Source: Turicibacter sp. (GTDB taxonomy: Bacteria > Bacillota_I > Bacilli_A > MOL361 > Turicibacteraceae). Taken from it: 45,285 nucleotides of DNA. The notes beneath the pieces are model-generated. The model worked only from the letters and a program-made list of their open reading frames with translations, was not told the DNA's origin and searched no databases. Both the position numbers and the translations under genes were made by a program. Positions 1 to 7,664 of this stretch are shown one piece after another. Position 1 is the first letter of the stretch; each line of letters begins with the position of its first letter. Where the stretch lies: NCBI GenBank assembly GCA_009780245.1, contig WRAJ01000016.1, positions 1 to 45,285 on the forward strand, read 5' to 3'.

Positions 1-345
1 AGAAAGGCGTGTCAAAGCAAGATTTCTAGGCTCATCTCGCTCATTTCAGCGCCCTTTTTTCGGTTTTTCCTCAGAAAGGCGTGTCAAAGCAAGATTTCTA
101 GGCTCATCTCGTTCGTTTTAGCGCCCTTTTTTCGGTTTTTTCTCAAAAAGGCGTGCCGAAGCAAGATTTCTAGGCTCATCTCGACCGTTTTAGCGCCCTT
201 TATTGGGTTTTTCCTCAGAAAGGCGTGCCGAAGCGAGATTTCTAGGCTCATCTCGACCGCCTTAGCGCCCTTTTTCAGATATTTTTCCGAAAAGGCGTTC
301 TAAAGCTAAATTTCTAAGCTTATCTCACCTGTTTCTACGCCCATT
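1..345. repeat. Five tandem copies of a 72-bp intergenic repeat
   Basis: Copies begin at 1, 73, 145, 217 and 289, an exact 72-base period; the first may continue beyond the window and the last is the most diverged. Shared cores are AAGGCGTG at the unit start, ATTTCTAGGCTCATCTCG in the middle and TAGCGCCCTTT towards the end. One plus-strand frame is open through four copies, but it has no start codon. The differences between units fall on first and second codon positions as readily as third, which argues against coding. The block lies just past the 3' end of the leftward GNAT operon. Function unknown. Confidence 0.9.
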
Positions 346-357
346 TCATCAACAACG

Positions 358-783
358 CTAAACAAGACGCTTCGACAAAGCATAATCCTTATACCCCTCC
401 GGGCAATCCTCTAAAACACCGAACACTTGATAACCGAGCTTCTCATAAAATTCCTTGGCTTGAAATTCCAGCGTTTCCACCCTACTCAGTTTAGCTCCCT
501 TTTCCCGCGCCTCTTTCTCCACTGCATTTACTAACAAGCTTCCGTACCCTTTCCCACGACACGTTTCTTTCACCCATAGAATGTCAATATACAAAATACC
601 CCAGCGATCCATGGTTGCAAGAATGCCAGCCACAACTGCGTCACCCTCTTTGATGCTTCGATTAATCACTTGAGGTGTCAAAGCTTGAATAAGTGGCATT
701 TTTGAATCGTTAAACGCAACTAACTTGCTTTTAATAGTAGCAGCCTCTTCATCCGTTGCCTCAAAAATCTGCCTGTCATTCAT
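358..783 (-). CDS. GNAT family N-acetyltransferase
   Basis: Predicted acetyl-CoA-dependent N-acetyltransferase of 141 residues, the usual size for a single-domain GNAT. The acetyl-CoA pyrophosphate-binding motif A is clear: ILWVKETCRGKGYGSLL, with the R-G-K-G-Y-G loop near residue 77. The C-terminal segment EFYEKLGYQVFGV is the typical motif B (FYxKxGF). The acceptor substrate cannot be read from the sequence. It is the last gene of a leftward run behind an ABC exporter pair and a small membrane protein, 12 nt after the latter. It may therefore be co-expressed with a drug exporter, but a resistance role is only inference. Confidence 0.85.
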   Translation of the reverse strand: MNDRQIFEATDEEAATIKSKLVAFNDSKMPLIQALTPQVINRSIKEGDAVVAGILATMDRWGILYIDILWVKETCRGKGYGSLLVNAVEKEAREKGAKLSRVETLEFQAKEFYEKLGYQVFGVLEDCPEGYKDYALSKRLV

Positions 784-795
784 ATCGTCAACACC

Positions 796-1332
796 TCAAC
801 TTTCAGTTTCTTCACTCGCCTCCCCATACCGGCGATAATACCGGTCGCGATACGTGCTTTCTTTGAAAATATACGCTTTAAACTTGTCAGCGCCAAGAAA
901 TAGGATCAACACGTAATACATTTCAGAAAAATAGCTCCTTAACGACCCTACAAACTCAGAACCAGCAAAGGCATAGTCACCGCTTAACACCAATGCCCTC
1001 CCGAAAACCAAACAAATCATATAGTACAAGTACAGGGCTGCTTTCATTGAAGGTTTCCAACGATTTTCAGCTAAACGTTTGCCTAGCTCCCGCTTCAACC
1101 AACCGTCTCTTTTCTGCTGCTGATATAACCATTCCACCAAATAGTCCGTCAACTTATCCTCGGTCAATACAACGATCATCAACCCAATATTCCCAAAATA
1201 AATGAACAAAGCACTTAACTCTAAAGATTGATGGAGCAAGAAAAAAGAAACCAACCAAAAACTCAACACATATGACAGTAGCGCCCCAGTATAACCGAAA
1301 AGACGCATCGGATCTTTAATCAAATTTTTCAT
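796..1332 (-). CDS. Hypothetical membrane protein
   Basis: A 178-residue protein that I do not recognise as a named family. It has about four hydrophobic stretches: residues ~14-33, ~40-57, ~100-118 and ~138-150. A charged cytosolic-looking loop lies between the second and third, and the C-terminus is rich in Arg, Tyr and Glu. It starts 5 nt after the stop of the upstream ABC exporter subunit and ends 12 nt before the GNAT gene, so it is almost certainly in the same transcript. It may be an accessory protein of the exporter, but nothing in the sequence shows that. Confidence 0.7.
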   Translation of the reverse strand: MKNLIKDPMRLFGYTGALLSYVLSFWLVSFFLLHQSLELSALFIYFGNIGLMIVVLTEDKLTDYLVEWLYQQQKRDGWLKRELGKRLAENRWKPSMKAALYLYYMICLVFGRALVLSGDYAFAGSEFVGSLRSYFSEMYYVLILFLGADKFKAYIFKESTYRDRYYRRYGEASEETES

Positions 1333-1337
1333 CCTAA

Positions 1338-3122
1338 CTAGCCACCTTGTCCACGTAATTGAAGCTGATACATCTGATGATACTTCCCTGCCAAATCCAT
1401 CAATTCCTCGTGATTCCCGCGCTCAATAATCTCCCCACGATCCAAAACCAAAATCTGATCCGCGTTACGAATCGTCGATAAACGGTGCGCAATGACAAAC
1501 GTCGTCCGCCCTTTTTTCAATACTTCCAGTGCCTTCTGAATAATCCCCTCCGTCTCCGTGTCAATGTTCGCCGTTGCCTCGTCCAAAATCAAAATCGCCG
1601 GGTCAAACGCTAACGCCCGCGCAAACGATAACAACTGACGCTCTCCCGTTGAAAACGTACTTCCTTTTTCCAACACAGGCTCATCAATCCCTAAAGGCAA
1701 TTTATTAATAAAGTCCGTCGCCCCCACCGCTTCAAGCGCTTTTTCAACCTTAATACGCGAGATTTTCGCGTTATCCAAGCTAATGTTACTCGCAATCGTC
1801 CCCGCGAATAAATACGCATCCTGCAACACGATCCCCATGTGCTGGCGGTATTCTTGCTTAGATAGATCATCGATCGCATTCCCATCAATCGTAATCCGAC
1901 CGGATTGATACGGGTAAAAGCCAAACAGAGCACTCATGATCGAACTTTTCCCCGAGCCCGTGTGGCCAACTAAAGCCACGGTCTCACCACACTTAGCGCT
2001 CAAAGTAATATCCTTCAAAACAGGATTCGCCTCATCATAAGCAAACTGAACGTTCTCGAATGCTACATTCCCGGCGTAGCGTGGAACCTCCCTAACACTT
2101 AGCACCTCATTTTCCTCAGCCATCAGCTCAAACACACGAGCCGATGACACAAGCGAAGCCTCCATACTGGATAGTTGACTCACAATCCCCATCACTGGTC
2201 TAAATAATCGGCTCGTATAATCGACAAAAATAGTCATCAGACCGATTGAAATACCAGCATGGCCTTGCAAAAATTGCCCGCCGAAAAACCAGATGATCGC
2301 GGCTAATGCTAAGTTCTGCAGTACGTCCAAAATGTTCCAGCCCGTTGCCGCATCAAGGCGCAGCATTTTTCGTTGGTTGTTGTAATAAGCTTCGTTGATT
2401 TTCTTAAATTCTGCTTCCGTTTTCGGCTCTTGACGAAAGGCCTGGATGATCGGCATCCCTGAAATACTTTCGTTCAGCATCGCGTTAATGTCCGATAGCA
2501 AAGCCCGAATGCGCTCATTAATTCCTGTGGCAATGCGACGATAAAGCGTGATCCACACAAACAAAATCGGCACCAGCATCGTCGCGATCAACGCAAAACG
2601 GAAATCTAACACATACAACGCAATCAAGACGCTAATCATCTGAATGCCACCGGCAACAAAGTTAATCAACACGTTGATATATAGGTTCCTGATCGCTTCC
2701 GTGTCGTTCGTAATCCGCGACACAATTTTCCCCGCCGGCAAGCTATCAAAGTACTTAATCGGCATCGTTTGAATGTGCGCAAACACGTCTTGGCGCATCT
2801 GTTTGATCGCTTTATTCGACGCGACACCGAGCAGGTAGCGTTGACCATACGCGAAAAACGCACTCACCACAATCAAGCCCAAATAAAGCCCTGCCCATCT
2901 CAAAACCGTCGCCATCACCTCATCGGTTGAGGCGCCAGTAAAGATATAATTGTCAATAATCCGCATCAAAATCAGCGGCGCTAACAATTCTGCCACAATG
3001 CCAATGACTAAAAAAACGAAGGCAACCAACATGATTTTCTTTTCTTTTAACGCATAATGAATGAGTTTTTTTGCCACCACCCGATTTTCGATTTGTGGTG
3101 TTTCCTGGATATCTCTACTCAT
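1338..3122 (-). CDS. ABC multidrug exporter subunit with degenerate signature motif (LmrD/BmrD-like half)
   Basis: Half-transporter of about 594 residues: an N-terminal six-helix exporter domain (to ~residue 320) followed by an ATPase domain. Walker A is VGHTGSGKSS, Walker B is ILILDEATANID with the catalytic Glu present, and the H-loop is IAHRLSTI. The signature is degenerate: FSTGERQ instead of LSGGQ. In characterised heterodimers (LmrCD, BmrCD, TM287/288) this half pairs with one that has lost the catalytic Glu, as its neighbour has. I chose the ATG at 3122, 8 nt after an AGGAGG; an upstream in-frame GTG at 3131 lies inside that binding site. The start overlaps the stop of the upstream partner by 8 nt, so the two are translationally coupled. 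Substrate unknown. Confidence 0.92.
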   Translation of the reverse strand: MSRDIQETPQIENRVVAKKLIHYALKEKKIMLVAFVFLVIGIVAELLAPLILMRIIDNYIFTGASTDEVMATVLRWAGLYLGLIVVSAFFAYGQRYLLGVASNKAIKQMRQDVFAHIQTMPIKYFDSLPAGKIVSRITNDTEAIRNLYINVLINFVAGGIQMISVLIALYVLDFRFALIATMLVPILFVWITLYRRIATGINERIRALLSDINAMLNESISGMPIIQAFRQEPKTEAEFKKINEAYYNNQRKMLRLDAATGWNILDVLQNLALAAIIWFFGGQFLQGHAGISIGLMTIFVDYTSRLFRPVMGIVSQLSSMEASLVSSARVFELMAEENEVLSVREVPRYAGNVAFENVQFAYDEANPVLKDITLSAKCGETVALVGHTGSGKSSIMSALFGFYPYQSGRITIDGNAIDDLSKQEYRQHMGIVLQDAYLFAGTIASNISLDNAKISRIKVEKALEAVGATDFINKLPLGIDEPVLEKGSTFSTGERQLLSFARALAFDPAILILDEATANIDTETEGIIQKALEVLKKGRTTFVIAHRLSTIRNADQILVLDRGEIIERGNHEELMDLAGKYHQMYQLQLRGQGG

Positions 3123-4866
3123 CGCGATCACCTCCTAATTGTAGATTTTGGTGCTCATACTGCTCTTTGTACCAGCCACCAGAGGCCATTAGTTCCTCAT
3201 GAGTCCCATGCTCACTGATTTTCCCCTCGTCCATCACGATAATCTGATTGGCGTGTTTCACTGCTGACATGCGATGGGCGGTAATAATGGTCGTCTTCCC
3301 GGCACGTTCACGCTTGATGTTCGCGATGATTTTCGTTTCTGTTTTCGCGTCCACGGCGGATAAAGAGTCGTCTAAAATCAGGATTTCAGGGTCCATGGCG
3401 ATCGCACGAGCAATTGAAATTCTTTGTTTTTGACCCCCAGACAACGCAACCCCTTTCTCACCGACAATGGTATCAAGACCGTCCGTGAAAAATTCAAGAT
3501 CGTCTGTTAAAGCTGCTAACTGGATGACATGGGTTAAGTAATCCTCGCGCTGATCGGTGGCTGCATAAAGGATGTTTTCTCGCACAGAGCGTGAGAATAG
3601 GATGTGCTCTTGGGGCACATAGCCACTCCAGCCTAGCACTTCACTCAGCGCGATTTCTTCTAGCGGAATCTCATTGACAAAAAGTGACTGTGCGTTAAGC
3701 GGATATTGACGTAAAAGTTGTCGTACCAAAGTTGTTTTCCCACTCCCTGTTTTTCCAACAATGCCGATTGCCTCCCCTTGCTTAATCGTGAGGTTTATGT
3801 TTTGCAAGGCTAAGAGGGGCGCGTTCGGGTACGTGAAATCCAGGTCTTTAAAGGTAATAACCTTCGGCAATCCGGCTGGCTTCGGCTTATCCGTATCGAC
3901 GACATCCGAGGCAACGTCTAACACTTCATTGATCCGCTCAAGCGACGCTTTTCCACGATGCATGACGTTAATCAAGTCGCCAATCGCAAAGAGTGGCCAG
4001 ATTAGCATGCTCAGGTAAACGTTAAACGCGATAAGCGAACCGATGGTCATTTGCCCTTCGAGAATCAAGTAAGCGCCATAAGTAATCGCGATAAAGAAGC
4101 TGATCCCAACAATGATACGCGTTCCCGGCCCCCAGATGGCATCAATCGCTTCGACTTGACGGTTTTTCTCGTAGACGTCTTCGGTCATTTTGGCAAAGCG
4201 TTCAATTTCGATTTGTTCTTGCACGTAAGCACGAATGACGCGGACACCGGTGATGGATTCTAGTACTTTGTCGTTTAAGTCACTGAAAGCATCTTGCGCC
4301 GCATCGAACTTCACGTCGACCAAAGTGCCGAACTTTTTCATGACATAGGCGTGAATCGGTAGCGGGATGATCGCCGCTAAGGTAAGGCGCCAATTAACCG
4401 TGACTAGCATCATCAGCAAAATAACACCTAAAAACATGGTAGCGTCGAATAAAGTTAGGACACCAAAACCTGCCACTTCTGAAACACTACCTAAATCATT
4501 GGTGGCACGTGCCATTAAATCACCCGTGCGATATTTCTGGTAAAATTTCGGTTTCATGTTAAGTAAGTGATTCATGATTTTAAAGCGCAAGCTTTTCTCA
4601 AGTAAAAAGCCGCCGCCAAACAGTTTGTAACGCCAAATAAAGCCAAAGACATACGATCCGACCACGGTTAAGAGTAGCAGGACAATGTAACGCGTTAACG
4701 TTTCTCTTGTAATCGCCCCTTGTTGAATGTCATCGATCGCCATGCCGACAAGACGCGGCGGCATAACACCTAGCACGTTAACGATGCCCAGTGTCAATAA
4801 CGCGACGATGTACGTTCTTTTATTTTCTTTGAAAAACCATGATAATTTTTTTAATACTGAAAACAT
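3115..4866 (-). CDS. ABC multidrug exporter subunit with degenerate catalytic Glu (LmrC/BmrC-like half)
   Basis: Half-transporter of 583 residues with an N-terminal exporter transmembrane domain and a C-terminal ATPase domain. Walker A is VGKTGSGKTT, the signature LSGGQKQR is canonical, and the H-loop is ITAHRMSAV. Walker B reads LILDDSLSAVD, with Asp where the catalytic Glu should be; this is the hallmark of the non-hydrolysing site in heterodimeric exporters. With the neighbour's degenerate signature, the pair would have one canonical and one degenerate ATP site. The start has GGAGG about 9 nt upstream. A short inverted repeat (TCCTC/GAGGA) overlaps that binding site. The hydroxyacid dehydrogenase gene lies 55 nt upstream and may be co-transcribed. 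Confidence 0.92.
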   Translation of the reverse strand: MFSVLKKLSWFFKENKRTYIVALLTLGIVNVLGVMPPRLVGMAIDDIQQGAITRETLTRYIVLLLLTVVGSYVFGFIWRYKLFGGGFLLEKSLRFKIMNHLLNMKPKFYQKYRTGDLMARATNDLGSVSEVAGFGVLTLFDATMFLGVILLMMLVTVNWRLTLAAIIPLPIHAYVMKKFGTLVDVKFDAAQDAFSDLNDKVLESITGVRVIRAYVQEQIEIERFAKMTEDVYEKNRQVEAIDAIWGPGTRIIVGISFFIAITYGAYLILEGQMTIGSLIAFNVYLSMLIWPLFAIGDLINVMHRGKASLERINEVLDVASDVVDTDKPKPAGLPKVITFKDLDFTYPNAPLLALQNINLTIKQGEAIGIVGKTGSGKTTLVRQLLRQYPLNAQSLFVNEIPLEEIALSEVLGWSGYVPQEHILFSRSVRENILYAATDQREDYLTHVIQLAALTDDLEFFTDGLDTIVGEKGVALSGGQKQRISIARAIAMDPEILILDDSLSAVDAKTETKIIANIKRERAGKTTIITAHRMSAVKHANQIIVMDEGKISEHGTHEELMASGGWYKEQYEHQNLQLGGDRDE

Positions 4867-4921
4867 AATGGTAAATCCTCCTCAATTGTGAGGATAGTAA
4901 AGTTAAATTTTTATTTTAATT

Positions 4922-5872
4922 TTAATACCCTAAATCTTTGTTGACCACCCGCTCAAAATCTCGTCCGGCGACGTAGTCCTGTAAATATGTAACAAATTTG
5001 TCAACGATAAGATCGTTGGTTAATTCAAGTGTTTGATTCCCACTGATGTGCGGTGTGATCACCACGTTGTCCCTTTGCCACAGACATGAATCTTCAGGGA
5101 GCGGTTCTGGAGCGGTAACGTCTAAACCAGCCCCTCCGATTTGGCCTGAATCTAGTGCGGCAATCAGTGCCTCGGTGTCAATCGCCGTTCCGCGACCGAC
5201 GTTTAAGATGAGTGCGCCGGGTTTCATTTTGTTGATACGGGCTTCGTCGAAAAGCCCTTTTGTTTCGCTCGTACCTGGTAGACAAAGTGCGACAACGTCC
5301 GCATCGGCGATGGCTTCATCGAGTTGGTCGATGGTGTAAAGTGAGTCGACTGAATCCGGCATCGTCGCACGGGCTGTGCGGACAACTCCCACTACGGTCG
5401 CCCCGAGCGCCTTGCATCGCTTCGCATAATTGTCTCCGAGGTCACCTAACCCAACCACGCAAACCTTACTGCCGTAGATGCTTTTCACTTCGCCTAAACG
5501 TTCCCATTTGTTCGCAAATTGCAACTTCGCATATTCGATGTTTCGTCTCATCAGCATCAAGGTCGTGGCAAGCAGATACTCCGAAATACCAATGCCGTAC
5601 GTCCCTGCTGAATTGGTTAACACAACATTTCCTGGGAAATTCACTTCAGGTTTTAGTAGGGAATCCACCCCGGCGAAAAACGTATGAAGCCATTTTAAAT
5701 GAGATACTTTTGCTATAAGTGCCGGTTTGATGCTACCAAAAATAATTTCACATTCAAGAATTTGCTCATCGTCCGCTTTCATCTGAATGACTTCATAACC
5801 CGGCGCCGCTTGTTTGATTTTTTCTAACCTTTCATTCGTTGTTGATGTAAAGGTCACTGCTATTTTTTTCAT
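4922..5872 (-). CDS. D-isomer-specific 2-hydroxyacid dehydrogenase
   Basis: NAD(P)-dependent reductase of 316 residues in the D-2-hydroxyacid dehydrogenase family (glyoxylate/hydroxypyruvate or phosphoglycerate dehydrogenase-like). The Rossmann motif is VCVVGLGDLG. The catalytic triad elements are visible: Arg in LNVGRGTAID, Glu in DVTAPEPLP, and His in ITPHISGNQ. The residue after the second Rossmann strand is Arg (VVGVVRTAR), not Asp, which often goes with NADPH preference. The physiological substrate is not decidable from sequence. It is the first gene of the leftward run; a GGAG lies about 10 nt before its ATG. The toxin-antitoxin module diverges from its start. Confidence 0.88.
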   Translation of the reverse strand: MKKIAVTFTSTTNERLEKIKQAAPGYEVIQMKADDEQILECEIIFGSIKPALIAKVSHLKWLHTFFAGVDSLLKPEVNFPGNVVLTNSAGTYGIGISEYLLATTLMLMRRNIEYAKLQFANKWERLGEVKSIYGSKVCVVGLGDLGDNYAKRCKALGATVVGVVRTARATMPDSVDSLYTIDQLDEAIADADVVALCLPGTSETKGLFDEARINKMKPGALILNVGRGTAIDTEALIAALDSGQIGGAGLDVTAPEPLPEDSCLWQRDNVVITPHISGNQTLELTNDLIVDKFVTYLQDYVAGRDFERVVNKDLGY

Positions 5873-5913
5873 TTTTATCGCTCCGTTTCGTATTTTAAAT
5901 GACTTATTTTAGA

Positions 5914-5942
5914 TTGATTTCATTTGTTGCAAAGTGTATAAT
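5914..5942 (+). promoter_or_regulatory. Sigma-A-type promoter of the toxin-antitoxin pair
   Basis: TTGATT at 5914-5919 and TATAAT at 5937-5942 with a 17-nt spacer, about 30 nt before the antitoxin ATG. It appears intact although the downstream toxin start looks damaged. Confidence 0.75.
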
Positions 5943-5972
5943 ATTATTGACAGTACTAAGGTGGTGATTTAG

Positions 5973-6131
5973 ATGGATAGAAAATCATTAATTAAAAAAT
6001 TAGAATCAGAATTCAGACAAGCTTTAAAGGATATCGAAGAAGGAAATACGATCCCACTTAGAGATTTCGATTGGGGAATGCCAACACGCATCGCTGAACC
6101 TACAGGTGAGTATCGTGCAGCTGAAGCTTGA
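5973..6131 (+). CDS. Putative type II antitoxin (RelB-like)
   Basis: A 52-codon gene too short for most gene finders. The ATG follows AAGGTGGTGATTTAG, a good binding site. The N-terminal half is charged and helical (LIKKLESEFRQALKDIEEG). The C-terminal segment IPLRDFDWGMPTRIAEP resembles the tail of small antitoxins encoded before RelE/ParE toxins. It has its own promoter. It ends at a TGA in the same frame as the downstream toxin-like sequence, so the two are joined in frame except for this stop. Antitoxins of this kind usually bind both the toxin and the promoter. The assignment rests on context and resemblance, not a search. Confidence 0.6.
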   Translation: MDRKSLIKKLESEFRQALKDIEEGNTIPLRDFDWGMPTRIAEPTGEYRAAEA

Positions 6132-6167
6132 ACTGAAGTTGCAATTACTTCACAAGTTCGAAATGAA

Positions 6168-6455
6168 ATGAAGTCCATTTATATGTATATTTCCAATAAC
6201 TTGTACAACGAGTCCGCTTCGCAAAATTTAAAAGGCATCATAGAAAGTAAGTTATCTAACATTTCTATTTTCCCTACCATCGGAACATCTGTCACAGATA
6301 TTGCAAGCGACATATCCATCGAATTCAAATCTTTCAGAAAGAGTTTGGCTAAAAACTACATTCTTCTTTATGTTTATAAACAGACATTAAATACAGCTTT
6401 TGTCACTCACATCTTCCACCAAACCCAAGACTACGGAAAACTATTCCAAAACTAA
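6168..6455 (+). CDS. RelE/ParE-type toxin, start codon possibly lost
   Basis: The C-terminal half fits RelE/ParE toxins: an ISIFPTIGT segment, then FKSFRKSLAKNYILLYVY and a final HIFHQTQDYGKLF, equivalent to the family's R-x-x-x-x-K-N-Y-I-hh-Y core and its basic/aromatic end. The first available ATG is at 6168, but the reading frame just upstream (6132-6167) encodes TEVAITSQVRNE, which matches where such toxins normally begin. Between the antitoxin TGA and that segment there is no ATG, GTG or TTG in frame, and no clear binding site precedes 6168. The gene is therefore either N-terminally truncated or inactive. Family members cleave mRNA on the ribosome or inhibit gyrase; which applies here is unknown. 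Confidence 0.6.
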   Translation: MKSIYMYISNNLYNESASQNLKGIIESKLSNISIFPTIGTSVTDIASDISIEFKSFRKSLAKNYILLYVYKQTLNTAFVTHIFHQTQDYGKLFQN

Positions 6456-6457
6456 TC

Positions 6458-6481
6458 GCACCTCACCAAGGTGCTTTTTAA
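6458..6481 (+). terminator. Intrinsic terminator after the toxin gene
   Basis: Stem GCACCT/AGGTGC with a five-base loop, followed by TTTTT. It lies 3 nt after the toxin stop and just before the convergent GNAT gene. Confidence 0.75.
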
Positions 6482-6486
6482 TTTCC

Positions 6487-6993
6487 CTACAACCGAAAAG
6501 CAAACGTCAACTGCGGATATGCCACATCAGCAATCACAAAATCCATCTTCCCAATTGGCTTACCACCCTGCCCTTTGTAGAAATTCACCGACGGCGCATT
6601 GTCTTCCAACACATTCACCAACAGGCACCGCTTCCCTTGCGCTTTAAATTCCGAACGAGCCGCAGCAAGTAATGCTTTCCCAACCCCTCGTCCCCGACAT
6701 TCCGATAACACATAAAGGGCGTTCAACTCGCAATCACACTGCTCACTAAATTCCTCGGTCCATCTCAGTTCACCAAACGAGCAAAAGCCAATGATACGCT
6801 GGTTTTCATCTTCGAAAACGAAAGTTTGCTTGGGATTATCAGTGATTGATTGCCGAGTACGCGGCGCTTTCATATCCAAGCTATCCAGAATCTCATCGGG
6901 AAGTATCCCACGATAAGCCGTCTGCCACCCTTCCCTATTAACCGCAACAATCGCCTCAGCATCATCCGGTACTGCGTATCTAATGTTCATCAT
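6487..6993 (-). CDS. GNAT family N-acetyltransferase
   Basis: A 168-residue acetyltransferase. The N-terminus IRYAVPDDAEAIVAVNREGW is a standard GNAT opening. Motif A is LYVLSECRGRGVGKALL, with the R-G-R-G-V-G acetyl-CoA loop. Motif B is NVLEDNAPSVNFYKGQGGKPIG. The closest general type is the family of uncharacterised GNATs with the WQTAYRGILPDE signature. The ATG overlaps the end of the upstream GNAT gene by 14 nt, so the two form an operon and are probably coupled. Substrate unknown. Confidence 0.85.
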   Translation of the reverse strand: MMNIRYAVPDDAEAIVAVNREGWQTAYRGILPDEILDSLDMKAPRTRQSITDNPKQTFVFEDENQRIIGFCSFGELRWTEEFSEQCDCELNALYVLSECRGRGVGKALLAAARSEFKAQGKRCLLVNVLEDNAPSVNFYKGQGGKPIGKMDFVIADVAYPQLTFAFRL

Positions 6994-7522
6994 CCTTCAC
7001 TTCCTTACACTCGCTAAGTTTCTTCGATAAATACATCACTAACTCATCATCATTTTCGACCATTGCATAAGGTTTAGCTGGCACACGCCCACTCCAAATC
7101 CCTGTCCCATCCGGCACATAGCCGCGCTTCACATACAAGCGCTGAGCAGCACCATACCCCGCATGCAACCCTACACCTAAGCAAATCTCATTTGCAAAGG
7201 CAGCCGCTTCTTTTTCAATGCCTGCCAGTAACTGATTCCCAATTCCCTGCGACTGGTATTTCTCAAAGACAACAAAATCTTTGATCTCCGGCATCTCCTG
7301 ATTGGTAAACGGCACCGCCACCGCTTTTCGCAATAAGGTCACATAACCCGCCATTTGACCGTCTACCTCAGCAACGACAACGAGCCGCACGCCTTGCTCC
7401 TGCTCCGTGACATAGCCCTCAATCACAGCGCGCGGCTTCTCCCAACCTTGCGCAACAAAACCACTGATTATCCCATCAATGTCTTCCCATTTTATATGAC
7501 GATAAATCACTTTAGCTACCAT
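6980..7522 (-). CDS. GNAT family N-acetyltransferase
   Basis: A 180-residue acetyltransferase. The acetyl-CoA motif is DFVVFEKYQSQGIGNQLL (Q-S-Q-G-I-G), and a tyrosine-containing C-terminal motif follows (AAQRLYVKRGYVPDGTG). The segment SGRVPAKPYAMVENDDELVMYLSKKL is typical of uncharacterised GNATs in Gram-positive bacteria. A GAGGAGG sits about 7 nt before the ATG. It is the first gene of a two-gene leftward operon with the overlapping GNAT. Upstream lies a short non-coding tandem repeat. Substrate unknown. Confidence 0.85.
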   Translation of the reverse strand: MVAKVIYRHIKWEDIDGIISGFVAQGWEKPRAVIEGYVTEQEQGVRLVVVAEVDGQMAGYVTLLRKAVAVPFTNQEMPEIKDFVVFEKYQSQGIGNQLLAGIEKEAAAFANEICLGVGLHAGYGAAQRLYVKRGYVPDGTGIWSGRVPAKPYAMVENDDELVMYLSKKLSECKEVKDDEH

Positions 7523-7545
7523 TTCCAGCCTCCTCTGTTAAGCAA

Positions 7546-7637
7546 ATTATCCCTTTCCCCTGAATAACGGCACCTCTGGGATAAATTTTATCCCTTTCAC
7601 CGGAAATAACGCTACTCATGGGACAAATTTTATCCTT
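7546..7637. repeat. Imperfect ~42-bp tandem repeat, about 2.2 copies
   Basis: The words TTATCCCTTTC (7547, 7588) and TTATCC (7630) recur 41-42 bases apart. The intervening text is similar in each copy (AATAACG then GGGAxAAATT). The block is non-coding, between the GNAT operon and the ASCH gene. It is similar in style to, but not the same sequence as, the 72-bp repeats. Confidence 0.6.
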
Positions 7638-7664
7638 GCTCCCCCTAAGAACTCCGAGTTAGGG

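Noticed and set aside
1..306. Repeat protein made of 24-residue units in the open plus-strand frame
   Set aside because: No start codon or binding site is in the window, and differences between units are not biased to third codon positions. The minus-strand frame is broken by stops in two copies.
1..345. CRISPR array
   Set aside because: The 72-base units are similar along their whole length. There are no unique spacers, the repeats are not identical, and no cas genes are present.
5260..5718. Plus-strand 152-codon open frame
   Set aside because: It lies entirely opposite the hydroxyacid dehydrogenase gene, whose Rossmann and catalytic motifs are intact. It has no binding site and no recognisable protein character.
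6129..6131. TGA read as tryptophan or selenocysteine to fuse antitoxin and toxin
   Set aside because: Other genes here end cleanly at TGA (the MerR fusion, oraE), so TGA is a normal stop. I see no selenocysteine hairpin, and a separate antitoxin is the known arrangement.
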